DNA of 64,000 bases from Sesamum alatum (Eukaryota; Streptophyta; Magnoliopsida; Lamiales; Pedaliaceae), in NCBI GenBank assembly GCA_034509735.1, contig JACGWO010000001.1:35405966-35469965 (forward strand), written 5' to 3'. Every line of letters begins with the position of its first letter. The stretch's first letter is position 1. Of this stretch, positions 45,029 through 56,323 are shown piece after piece. The position numbers were made by a program, and so were the translations under genes. The notes under the pieces are model-generated. The model ran no database searches, was not told where the DNA came from, and saw nothing but the letters and a program-made list of their open reading frames with translations.

Positions 45029-46506
45029 ACACAAGCTCATCAATCTCATTTTGCATCATAGCTCTTTCATTTCGCATCAAAGCTCTTTTGACATCGCATC
45101 ATAGCTCTTTCATATCGCATCATAGCTCTTTTCATTTCATTTTGCCACATAGACTATTCAACAACATCAAGGGGTATTCATATCACTTACATTCAATTGC
45201 CATCACTCCCTCGATTCCACATATCATCGTTCTTGTAAGATAACTAGCCATATAAAACCACATAACAACATATTTCACGTACAAACACATAACAGTAATA
45301 TCAAACAGCCCATGGAATATCTCGATAGGTTTCCGCATTTCACTTTCACAACATTATCATTTCAAAGTAATCATCAACCACTCACATAGTTCAAGATAGA
45401 TTAGTGCTGGCACGAACCATAGGCTCACATAAAAGTACTATCACCAAGAACTGAAACATATATAGATAATACTAATTATTTACGTACACAACACTAATAG
45501 GAAAAGGAACATATATAAGCAGCACTAATTATTTACTTACCTCGATCTTATACAGATTTAGTTAGCATATATGAAGTCGTTCGATCCTCTACTTTATCCC
45601 TGTGTCCTATCATAAGGTATAATGCGTATAATTAATATCTAGAATGACAATTTCTAGATAAAATATTAAATAGTATTTATATATATTTCACCAATCTCTC
45701 AATATTTCATTAAACCCCTCATCCTATTATAATTACAATTCTTAATAACAATTTTGGATTTAACTATCTCAAAACATACTCATCTTTAGTAAATATAATA
45801 TTTTCAATTATAATTCTATAATATTTCTCAAATAAAATTTTCAACCCGATTAACTAAGCCAATGAATTATAGAAATTATTACATCTAGTAAATTAAGTAG
45901 TTTAAATTATTAATTATAACACCCCTAATTCAATTGAGACATTTAACCAAGCACTAGTTTATAAATACTCAAATTCATAAAATTTTTTGGTTAAACACTA
46001 AATCGAATAGTATAATTAACATTTAATAAATGCAATTATTAAATAATATCATTATATAAATTAATAATAATTTAAAAGAATAAAATGTCACTTACCTATT
46101 TCGGAAATACAATGTAATTTTGTGATGTGTATGTGTGTTAAGACTTAAGCATTTGTCTACCTATATATATATATTATAAAGATAAAGAAGCAATTATTGT
46201 TGATAAACTGCTTAAATATTTGTGAGATTGGTGGATTGGGGATGGCAGCCACATGCTGCTTTCCCAAATGTCATCTATATATATATATATATATATATTA
46301 ACTTTTTAATCAAATTACAATTTGGTCCCTTAGAAATGTATATATATTTAACTCACCCCTAAAAACTTTATAAAGGTTCAGTTTAGTCCCTTAAAATTTT
46401 AATATATTCAGATTCTAAAATATACTTTATTTACTAATTAATATAAATCTCTTAAATAATTACCAATCACTCCCACAATTATGTATAAAAATTTGTCGGC
46501 GTCACA

Positions 46507-46794
46507 TGGTGTGTCGTGTGAAAATTTTCCAACAAAAGCAAAGTTGCAAAGGGTTGCAAGCTCATTTATTTCTTGTTCAAAAAAAAAAAAAAAAGAATAC
46601 CCAGTTTCCCTTTGAATTTCAAGAAATCTTTACAACGTTGTCGTCTTCTCCATTGTAATTTTTCTATTGTGTTATATCCGCCTCAACACTGAACGAGGTG
46701 GAGGATTTTTTGAGAATTTCAACGAAGCTCCATTTTGTAGCTGGTTATTGGGAGGTGGAGGTTGGGGTGGGGGAGAAGGTGGTAATCTAGCCAT
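46507..46794 (-). pseudogene. LINE-1 ORF1, N-terminal part
   Basis: ATG at 46794-46792 opens MARLPPSPPPQPPPP, a Pro-rich N-terminus common in plant L1 ORF1. A stop ends that frame near 46672. Just before the gypsy insertion another frame reads VGKFSHDTP, which joins across the gypsy to the DUF4283 domain at 29545. An A(16) run lies at about 46578-46595. Confidence 0.65.
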
Positions 46795-47320
46795 GAGTGA
46801 ACAAAGAAATGAGAAAGAAAAATATGGGAAGAGAGGGTCACCGCAGAACTGGCCATCGGCAACAATGTAGGCGGTGGGTGGGGTGGGAAACGATCCTCAA
46901 AAGAATGGTGGTGGTTCGTCGATGAACGGATGATCGGTCGTGGAGAAAAAGATTGTGGAAAATGGTGTTTGCAGACCAGTATTTTGGGACGGAAAAAAGG
47001 ATTGAAGATGCTAATGGCCGGGAGATCGGTGGTGGGAACGGGAGGCCTATCCAGTGCTGGTGGTACGCCAACGATCCGACGATGGACGACGGCAAAAAAA
47101 GTTGAAAAAGAAAGAGTGGCGGGTGACTACTTTTGAGATTGAAAAAGTGGCGATAAGTGGTCGAAGGTTGGTTTGTTGATGGTGGGTAGAAGTGCAAAAT
47201 GACCGCCTGAAGATGGGCTTTCAGGCGGTCGGTGGGCGACGACGATCGACCATCGGACGATGAAGAAATGAGGCGGGAAAGGCTAGATCTAGAAATGGGT
47301 GGAGCTCTGGTCATACTAAT
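46795..47320 (-). other. LINE-1 5' region
   Basis: GC-richer than its surroundings and C/T-rich on the minus strand, consistent with an L1 5' untranslated region. A 158-codon minus frame (47314-46838) has no recognisable domain and a Ser/Pro/His-rich composition, so I do not call it a gene. The 5' end is placed near 47320, where composition changes. Confidence 0.4.
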
Positions 47321-47865
47321 AGATGAAATATGATTTTTAATTATGATTAATTACTATGGTTAAAAAAATCATGACAGGTATTAATTACCCACGACTGCGC
47401 AACGGCTATTAGCCGTTGTTTTTCAAGTGGGTCAAAATATTTGTTATAGCTAAATATTGTGGCAAATATTTTCACATGGCTTTATCTGACTGTGGTAAAT
47501 TGTATTGATTTAGTATAATTTTAAGCCATAGTTATTTATGGTGTAGGAATAATCACTTTTTTTTTTTCCATTGTACTAAACATAATATAAGAGGAAAATA
47601 TATAAAGAAGGATGACATTGGATTTTCTTATACCATGTTGTAACTTTTGGTCAGAAATTATTCAGAAGGATGAATTGGAAAAGAATGCAGGGAAAACCTT
47701 TGTAATTCAGTCTAAATTTAGGGATAAATTGCAATTACCCTATAATATATTTCATTTTAGACTAATATCATATTGAAACTTAATGACATTCAAACTCATT
47801 TGGATAATATCGATCCCAAACTGCATGTGAATTGTTGTTTTAAAAAACTCGGGTTAATATTTTTT
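47321..47865. other. AT-rich spacer, nothing recognised
   Basis: No gene or repeat supported. A T(10) run lies near 47560. Confidence 0.4.
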
Positions 47866-48126
47866 AGGGCAAATTATATTGACACCCCCTGAGATTAGGT
47901 CCAATTACACAAAGACCTCCTGTATTTCGCATAATTCCATCTACACCCCCTGAGGGGTATTAGTGTAATATTTTTCAATGGGTATTAGTTTAAACTTTAC
48001 CTTTGAATAGGGGTTGTAATTGTAATACAATTATAACCTCAGAGGGTGTAGCTGCAATTTTGTTAAAAATAAGCGGTGTTTGTGTATTTTGGTCTAACCT
48101 CAAGAGGTGTCACTATAATTTACCCT
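47866..48126. mobile_element. MITE with ~38-bp terminal inverted repeats
   Basis: Left end AGGGCAAATTATATTGACAC, and the right end reversed reads AGGGTAAATTATAGTGACAC. The match continues for about 38 bases. Flanks ATTTTTT and ATTTTCT agree at six of seven bases. 261 bp, with no coding frame. Internal direct and inverted ACACCCCCTGAGG blocks resemble the fold-back at 27414-27910. Confidence 0.8.
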
Positions 48127-49767
48127 ATTTTCTAGGTGAGTATATGGATTTGCTAACCTTACTGAGCAAGATAAGCCTTGTATCTTTTAGCTTCGAAGCC
48201 TACAAAATAGACCATCGTCATAACCACATTGAATACTGGTTATAGTATTTTGATGCCTAAGTCACGTATGTTGAAAGATAAGGTAAGTGATGGATAAATG
48301 TTTCTCAAGGGTTTTGTTTGGTTCGGGAGAGAAGTAGAAGTATAGGAGAAGTGGAAGTAAAAATAGATGTATAAGAAAAAGTTTTGTAATTGGTTAGGAA
48401 GAAGAGATGGAGGGGAAGTAAATTGGATGTACATAAAACCCCTCCTGAGCCTAATTTTGTTTCCATTCAAAATTGGGCCGAAAAGTGATAGCATAACACC
48501 AAAAAGACAAGAAAAAAAAATACATATTTTGTTTTTATTACCCATACATATAATTTTTCCACCAATTCTTTTTCCCTTCCCACTGATAATATCAGTACAT
48601 AATCATTGAGAAAAAATAACAAAATCGTTGAAAAAACTACTACATCGAAATCACCAATCAGGTAAACTTGCTTTGCTTCTGTGTTTTTCATAAATTTTTT
48701 TAATTTGTCATTAATCTTGATTTTATTTAAACTAAATAGTTTACAAAAAATGAACAATACTCATTTTAATAAATATTTTTTATTAGTCATAACTATTGTT
48801 CTTGTTCTTCTTTGATCAATACTTTTATTAATAAGGTTTTTAAATATCTTATATACTAAAATTATTTTAGTATAATATTAACTTGTTTATTTGCTAATGC
48901 AAAATGCAGAGAAAGGGTTAATTGGTAGAATCAGAAATCAATTTTTTCTTCTTAATCTATTTTCCTCGCAACAAATAAATGAAAATATTTGAGATTTTTT
49001 TCCTTCCAATCATACCAAACAACTTGAAAAAAAACTATTATTCTTTCCTTGCCTTTTCACTTCATCTTCGCCTTTCATTTCCCCTCCCCTCATTTGAAAC
49101 AAACTATTAGTCCCATTAAACAAGGACAGTGTTTTTTTTTTTGGTACCACAATTGTGGTGAGTATCAAACTAGTCCCGTTAAATCCAAATTCAAGCCTTT
49201 TATTTTCCAATTTAACGACAAAGTTCATATGCATCACACATGGCCGTTAACTTCCCCTTTGGGGGAAAAGCTCATCTATCCCAATAAAAAAGGAGGTAGA
49301 TTTGGCCATAACCATAGCTGACTCATGTTTTAAACTATTTTAATAAATTCAGACCACAAACTATAAGATGTATTTAAATAAAAATATTCGATAAATTTTA
49401 TTTTTCTATAAATAATGAATTGGTTTTAAAGTATAATTATTTATATTTGAGATAAATTCTCGCATCTTTTTATTATTTTTTGAAATTTATTATTATTCGG
49501 TCTAAAAATATTTTAAAGAAATAAGCAATAAAATTTATTATTGAGAAAAATAAAAATATTAGAGAAATTTTATTTTAATATAAATAATGATGCCCTCTCA
49601 AAAACTTATCATAGAAGCCGAAGAGCAAGGAGGTGGGCTCCAAGCCTAGCGGATAAAAACCTAGCTAGCCCAAGCCCATAAAGCCACATTATCTTTACTA
49701 ACCTAGTAGGTTCAAAACGAAAGCGCATTTCAGCAAACCTAGTCAGAATACAACAAGGACTCCACAT
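48127..49767. other. AT-rich spacer
   Basis: No supported gene. GTTTTGTTTGGTTCGGG near 48310 and the roughly complementary ATCATACCAAACAA near 49010 could be the ends of a decayed non-autonomous DNA element, but intervening arm similarity is weak. Confidence 0.35.
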
Positions 49768-51186
49768 TGTTAGAATAGGTGACCGTTAAGCCAATCTCGG
49801 TAGGCTTGTGCAACCTATTTCTGACATTAGGTGTTTTAATAAATTTCATTCTGAATAAAAGTGATGTTCAATTACGACATCAAAACTTTGATTGTGTTTA
49901 CTTACTGCTTTGATATGTATAACTGTTCAATCCACAACCAAAGCCCACAGACTAAAGGTTAATCCAAGAAACTGGACTGCGCATAGGATGGCAAGTCATG
50001 AAATCAGTTTCTGTGGATAGATCTGAAATACTCCAAGTTAAAGGACCTCGAGCTAGGTTATCGAAGGTCCATTCGAGACTTATACTAAGTGATTGCAGTC
50101 GCGTTTTATCAACGAGTGACGAGAGTCGTCCATGCAATACTAGTTGGTTAGCCAGCTTGGTGTCGGCTGACTGAGGTGACTTGTGGGAATCGTCATTTGG
50201 GACACCTTGAGTAGATTGGTCGGTATGACTTGGATTCCTGGTTCCAACGGTATGAGATTGATCCTCGGACTTGAGGGACTACTGTGATCACATACGCACC
50301 ATGCTTCTATCTTATGTTTGGCAAGAGGCTACCAAGTTGAGAGACTTAGTTGCTATAAGCCCTATCTAGTGCAGTCAATATGTGTAGTGTGGACAATAGG
50401 TCCCAAGATAGAATCCGTCTCCTGTCAAACGATTGACAATAGTGTCTGACTTATACTTAGAGACTCGTCCTCCATAAATCTATGGCCACAGTGACTGGAT
50501 AGTGAGATGGGATCCCAGTGACGTTTAGTGTGGACGAGCCTAAGCTTAAGTCAAGAATGGCTACCGACATCCAAAGTCCATATCCTAGACTATGGTTGTG
50601 AGGTAGTAGATGGAAGGACATGCGCTCAAGAGCCTAAATGTTCACGGCATAAAATTCACCTAGTCTGTAGTGCCATGGACCATTGCTTGACGGCCACCCA
50701 TGGTGATGGACGAATTCCTAACATATGATGATTGGAAATTCGACCAACTATAGTTGAGGGTGATGCTAAAGAGTCACACACAATTCACCGGTAACGGAGG
50801 AATTAATTTGAAATTAATTCTACGAGATCGAACGATTTAATTAGATTAAATTAGTTCTCTTCTTGGAGGGTCAAGTCTTTAGTTAGATTAAATAGACTTG
50901 ACTCATAAATAGGATTTATGGAATTAGGGAATGGGCTATTTTCATCTTTAACCAGATGAAAATATTATTTGTTGGGCTCAAATATTTATTTGATATTTAT
51001 TAGAAGCCCAATGGACTATTTTAAATAGGATTTAAAATATTCCATAAAGCCCATCAGAAGATGGACGGACAACATTGATTCTAGAGGGCTTGATGAGATG
51101 AAAGACCGTGATTAAGTGTGAATTAATCATAGCCTAGATTGACTAGGATTTGACTAGGTCAAAATCCTAGTCAAAGTGTGCCTCTC
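49768..51186 (+). mobile_element. LTR-F copy, 3'-truncated
   Basis: Starts TGTTAGAATAGGTGACC and shares the order of conserved blocks with LTR-A, B and D (GCCCACAGACT, GGTGACTTGTGGGAATCG, CCTAGTCTGTAGTGCC, GTCACACACA), but diverges elsewhere, so I treat it as a separate family nearest to B. It keeps a W-box cluster (about 51140-51176). It ends about 50 bases further on without the TATA region or LTR end, against LINE-2 sequence. Confidence 0.8.
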
Positions 51187-51877
51187 TTAGGATTTCCAAT
51201 AATACTTGAATGCAGGTTGTTTAGGATTTCCAATAATACTTGAATGAAGGTTGAGCTTGAACATGGAACTTGACCAACACATGAAGTAGCTTGATGATGA
51301 GCACAAATAAATACGGGGATATAGCATCTCCCTGCCGAAGGCCCCTTGCACCTCTAAAGAATCCAAACAACTGGCTATTGAAATGGCTTGAATAAGTGAC
51401 CGTGGTCACACATTGCATGACCCAGCCAACGAGCTAGAAACCCTATCAACTCTATTATGGCTTGTAAGCAGTCCAACTCAACCATGCCGTAAGCCTCCTG
51501 GACATCTATTTTCATCACACACCTAGTCGATAAACTCCTCTGGTTATAGACATGTAGAAATTCTTGAGCTAGAAAGATATTATCATTAGTTTTGCTCCCC
51601 TAAATGAAGGCATTCTGGCTACGGCCTACTAAACTGTCCAATGTCAGCTGCAGCCTTTGTACTAGGATTTTGGAGATCATGTTATAGACGATGTTGCAGC
51701 AAGCTATAGGGTGAAAATCAGTTACCGTCTGCGGATGCGGCACCTTCGAGATTAATGCAAGGTATGTGGAATTGATTTGTGTGAGCAGACACCGATTCTG
51801 AAAAAACTATTTTATAGCACTACATATTTCACTCCCCACGATTGGCCAGGCTTGCTTAAAGAAGCACACACTGTACC
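51187..51877 (-). pseudogene. LINE-2 ORF2 reverse transcriptase, middle part
   Basis: Minus-strand frames read CFFKQAWPIVGSEICSAI, then VPHPQTVTDFHPIACCN, then KMDVQEAYGMVELDCL, then FRGARGLRQGDAISPYLF, the ordered RT blocks of plant L1 elements. The metal-binding Asp position after QEAY reads Gly in one frame, and the FADD block is not reached. A 34-bp direct repeat (about 51187-51220 and 51221-51254) sits at the truncated end. Upstream coding resumes at 60830 after copia A5. Confidence 0.85.
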
Positions 51878-54800
51878 TGCTAGAATAGGTGACCAGAAAC
51901 TCAATAGGTTTGGCATTTTGTAACCTATTTGACAACTTGATGTAATGTAATATTATGTAATGAATAAAATGAATATTCGTTACTTTGGTATTCTCTTTTT
52001 TGCGCTCATTTTCCATATGCTAAAATTTTTTTTACATATATCGCAATAAAGCCCACATACCACTATTAGCAACTCATGCAGTTGGGCCACGCACTGGATG
52101 GTGGTCATGAAATCAACTGATTAAGAGTTGGGTTTGAAACGTTCCACGTCGAGGATCTCGAGACAGGGCATCGAGAGTCCTATAGAGACTTGTGTCAAGA
52201 GTCATGTTCATTGAATGACTGTTGTGTTTCATAGGTGACAGGCGTGGGACGCCTACACGATCTTGATGGGTTGGTCGACTGGGGTCGAGCCGACTGGATT
52301 GACTCGCGGGGATCATCATATGGAAGCCTTGGAGGCTTGGTGGTGTGATTGGATTTCTCCGGTTCCGATAGTACGGGAGTAGTCCTCAAACTTGAGGAAC
52401 CATGACAGTCACGTGCACAGGATGGCTGTATCTTAGATCTGGCGAGAGGTGATCATTCTGTAAGATGATCATTATAAGCCTTGTCCAATGCAGTCAGAAT
52501 GTGTAGCAAGGACGGTGGGTTCCAAGAAGAGAATCAGTCCCCTATCAGTATGTGACAGAGGTATCTCCTATGCATTTGGAGACACGTCCATGCTGTTTAA
52601 AGTTGTGGCAACAGTGGTTGGTCGAACAGGAAATGGTTTCCTATGTCGACGCAATGAGGCATGCGTAGTCTTGAGTATTAAGCATAGATGCCTAGTCAAA
52701 GATGGAAACCGACGCCAATTCCATACCCTAGACTAAAGCCGGGAGACGGTAGACGGAAGGACCGTACCCGTACAGAATCGGCGCCTAAATGTTCACGCCA
52801 ATATTCACCTACTGACCGTTGCTAGACGGTCACCCATGGTAACGGGCCCTTGTGGGACACGGGCCCAAGTCTAGCTGAGGGTAAACCTAAAAGGTCACAC
52901 ATAAATCACCGAGAAGATTGAGAAATTGCCTTGGAGTCAATTTTGTATGATGAATAAGTAATTGGATTACTTAAGGGATTGTCCATTGGATGGACGGGCA
53001 GATATTGTATCGGGCCCTCGTTTAATCGGTAAATGGGATTTTTCAATTAATATGAAAAATTTAGATGTTGGACCTCTTAATTGGATTAAAAGGTGAACGA
53101 TAATTATTTAAGTGGACATTAAATTAAATTGGATTTAATTTTAGTTTCGTTGTAATTGGATTACAATGGAACCCGGTCCGTTACATTTTGACCTGAGAGA
53201 TGTGTTAATTCAATTTTTTGAATAGGAGGAAGTCGGACTTCTTCCCTAAATAAGCATGACCGAAAATAGCTACCTTGGAGGGAGCAAATGTTAGAATAGG
53301 TGACCAGAAAGCCAATAGGTTTGGCGATTTGTAACCTATTATACAACTCGATGTAATTGTAATATTATTATGTGATGAATAAAGTGAGTGTTCGTCACTA
53401 TTGGTACCTACTTTGTTGTGCTCATTTTACATTTGTTAAAACGGTGTTTAACTTATATCGCAACAAAGCCCACAGACCATGGATAACAACTCGTACAGTT
53501 GGGCCACGCATTGGATGGTGGTCATGAAACCAACTGATTAAGAGTTGGGTCTGAAACGTTCCAAGTCGAGGACCTCGAGATAGGGCATCGAGAGTCCTAT
53601 TGAGACTTGCGTCAAGAGTCGTGTTCATTGGATGAGTGTCGTGTTTCATCGGCGGCAGGCGTGGGACACCTACACGATCTTGATGGGTTGGTCGACTGGG
53701 GTCGAGCCGACTGGACTGACTCGCGGGGATCATCATATGGAAGCCTTGGAGGCTTGGTCGGTATGATTGGATTCCCCGGTTCCGATAGTACGGGAGTAAT
53801 CCTCAGACTTGAGGAATCATGGCAGTCACGTGCACAGGACGGCTGTATCTTGGATCTGGCGAGAGGTGATCATTCTGTAAGATGATCATTATAAGCCTTG
53901 TCCAGTGCAGTCGGAATGTGTGTAGCGAGGACGGTGGATTCCAAGAAGAGGATCCGTCCCCTGTCAGTATATGACAGAGGTATCTCTTATGCACTCGGAG
54001 ACACGTACATGCTGTTTGAAGCTGTGGCCACAGTGGTTGGTCGAACAGGGAATGGTTTCCTGTGTCGACGCAATGAAGCATACGTGGTCTCGAGTATTAA
54101 GCATAGATGCCTAGTCAAGGATGGGAACCGACGCCCAATTCCATACCCTAGACTAAGGCCGGGAGACGGTAGACGGAAGGATCGTACCCGTACGGAATCG
54201 GCGCCTAAATGTTCACGCCAATTCACCTAGTCTCTAGTGCCATGGACCGTTGCTAGACAGCCACCCATGGTAACGGGCCCTTGTGGGACACGGGCCCAAG
54301 TCTAGCTGAGGGTGAACTTAAAGGGTCACACACAAATCACCGAGGAGGTTGAGAGATCGACTAGGAGTCAATCTCGAAGGATAAAATAAGTAATTGGATT
54401 ACTTAAGGGAAAGTCCATTGGATGGACGGGCCGATATTGTATCGTGCTTTCATTTAATCGGTAAATTGGATTTTCGATTAAATATGGAAAGTTGAGATGT
54501 TGAGACGTTGGATCTTTTAATTGGATTAAAAGATCAACGGGAATAATTTAAGTGGACATTAAATTGGATTTAATATTGGGTTCGTCGTAATTGGATTACG
54601 ATAAAACCCGGTCCGTTAAATTATACCCGAGAGGAGAAATAATTCCTAATTTGGAATAGGAAGAAGTTGGACTTCTTCCCTTAATTAAATTTGGCCGACA
54701 TGCTCCCTTGGAAGAAGCAAAATCAGCCATGTTTCATGCTAGGTGGTATGTTGACTTGTCTCTTTTGAAAAGAGACAAATCAACTCCAATCAAGCTCTTC

Positions 54801-56308
54801 CCTTTTGGTATGATTTGATCATACCATAAATTTTGGTAGGCTTGATTGAAGAATTGATGGTGATTGATTAGAATGAATCTAGACATCCTTGGATGAACCT
54901 AGACACATTCCAATAATCACATTAATTATGTATATATATTAGAATATACAACACCTAGCATAAGTGATTCATTATTCATCTTTTTCTAGGAAAAAGAGAA
55001 GACAAAAATCCTCTCCTCTCTCTCAATTTTCGTGCTCCCTCCCTCTCTTACACTTGTGTTCTTCACTTGATTTTGAATCAAGAAAGAAGAACAAAGTAAG
55101 TTTAAGAGAACACTAATTCATAGTGTTCTTCTCTTAAACCGATTCCTTCCTAAACCCGTTCTTTTCTAGCAAGAAGAACGTGTGTTTCTTCCGGTGTGGT
55201 GTGGATCACCTTTGGAGAATCCATACGTTTGGATTTCGTGAGCATTCCGGAGAAGGAACAACGCTAGTAGCCGGGAGCATACGCTAAACAATCAAAGGTA
55301 ACGGTTTATTACGCTTTGATTGATTCCATTTATTTATCTATGCCCTATGTGTTTAAATATATATTTTAATATTTACACATCCTACATCGAACGCCCGGTT
55401 GAGCACCCAAGGGTACACCCCTTGGGATTCGCATATTTAAATTTGATTTAAATTTGTGCACGTTTTCTCGCTTTCTCGCTTCCGCTCGCGCTCCCGGGCG
55501 GATCCGCTTGTCCTTCAGCAAAAATCGGCCATGTTGGATACTAGGTGTAAGTTGACTTGTCTCTTTTGGTAAGAGATAAATCAACTCCAATCAAGCCTTT
55601 CCCTTTTGATATAATTTGATCATACCTTAAAAGATGGTAGGCTTGATTGAAGAATTGATTGGGATGTATCTAGACATCCTTGGATGAACCTAGACACATT
55701 CCAATAATCACATTAATTATGTATATATTTTGAGTATATACTAACACCGAAGTAACAAGATTCATTATTCATCTTTTTTAGGAAAAGAAGAAGAAAAATC
55801 ACACACTCTCTCCCTCTCCATTCTTGGCCTCTCTCCCTCTCCTTACACTTGTGTTCTTCATTAGATCTAGGATCATTTGAAAGAACAAAGTAAGTTTAAG
55901 AAGAACACTAGTCAATAGTGTTCATCTTCTTAAACCTAGTCCTTCTAAACCCATTTTCTTCTAGCAAGGAAAATGAGGGTTTCTTCTGGTGTGGTGTGGA
56001 TCACCTTTGGAGAGTTCATAGGTTTGAACTTTGTGGACATTCCGGACAGGAACAACGCAAGTAGCGACACACGTGAAAAACTACAAAAGTAACGGTTTAT
56101 ACAATTTCATAGTTTATTCCATTCTATGCCCTATGTTTCAATATCTATTTTATGTTGATACATCCTACATCGAATGCCCGGTTGAGCAACCAAGGGTACA
56201 CCCCTTGGGATCTTATGATTATTATGTTTATTTATGCGGTTTAAATTTACGTATTTTTCTCATTCTTGTTTCCGCTCTTGCTCTCGGGCGGATCCGCTTG
56301 TTCTTTCA
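51878..56308 (+). repeat. 5' LTR of copia A5, split by A6
   Basis: Starts TGCTAGAATAGG (one change from the family start) and ends TTCTTTCA. Removal of A6 (53289-55517) leaves about 2.2 kb. The conserved hairpin at 55551-55585 has a G-T pair where other copies have A-T or G-C. Confidence 0.92.
53289..55517 (+). mobile_element. Solo LTR-A (copy A6) inside the A5 LTR
   Basis: 2229 bp from TGTTAGAATAGG to GTCCTTCA, flanked by GCAAA (53284-53288 and 55518-55522). It is a member of the same family as its host LTR, so the host read was confirmed by the family sequence continuing on both sides. Confidence 0.95.
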
Positions 56309-56311
56309 AAG

Positions 56312-56323
56312 TGGTATCAGAGC
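56312..56323 (+). other. Primer-binding site of copia A5
   Basis: TGGTATCAGAGC, three bases after the LTR end. Same tRNA-Met primer as copia B1. Confidence 0.95.

Larger units (their letters stand above)
29546..46506 (-). mobile_element. Ty3/gypsy chromovirus (Tekay/Del-like), carrying nested LTRs
   Basis: Full-length element flanked by TGGTG (29541-29545 and 46507-46511). 3' LTR 29546-31464; polypurine tract; pol (31505-34949); gag (34858-38195); primer-binding site; 5' LTR 38307-46506. Nested insertions are solo LTR-B (35874-37874) in gag, and solo LTR-A (38686-42758, itself holding LTR-D1) and solo LTR-B (43037-45028) in the 5' LTR. Without these the 5' LTR is about 2.1 kb. The coding region has many frameshifts and lost catalytic residues. 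Clade is inferred from the Gag, the DPGS protease motif and the C-terminal chromodomain-like end. Confidence 0.93.
38307..46506 (-). repeat. 5' LTR of the Tekay-like gypsy, in three pieces
   Basis: Pieces 38307-38685, 42759-43036 and 45029-46506 join through the duplications GAATG and ACACA to give about 2.1 kb. It contains (TA)n runs near 46161 and 46272-46300. Its terminal region has the simple, non-palindromic arrangement, with a 34-bp segment (about 46215-46248) that is inverted relative to the 3' LTR. Confidence 0.92.
27235..47320 (-). mobile_element. L1-like LINE (LINE-1 here), split by gypsy, ORF2 apparently missing
   Basis: Minus-strand order: GC-richer 5' region (47320-46795), ORF1 start (46794), the Tekay-like gypsy insertion in ORF1 (29546-46506, duplication TGGTG), the rest of ORF1 (29545 to about 28000), a fold-back element (27910-27414), then a 3'-end-like stretch to about 27235. 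No endonuclease or RT sequence lies between ORF1 and the 3' end. L1 copies usually lose their 5' end, so keeping ORF1 while lacking ORF2 is unusual. The outer limits are approximate. Confidence 0.6.

Noticed and set aside
46838..47314. 158-codon minus frame as a host gene
   Set aside because: Compositional (Ser/Pro/His-rich), no domain, and placed where the LINE 5' untranslated region should be.
48300..49060. Possible fold-back transposon with ends near 48308 and 49022
   Set aside because: Only the outermost ~15 bases look inverted. No arm continuity or target duplication was found.
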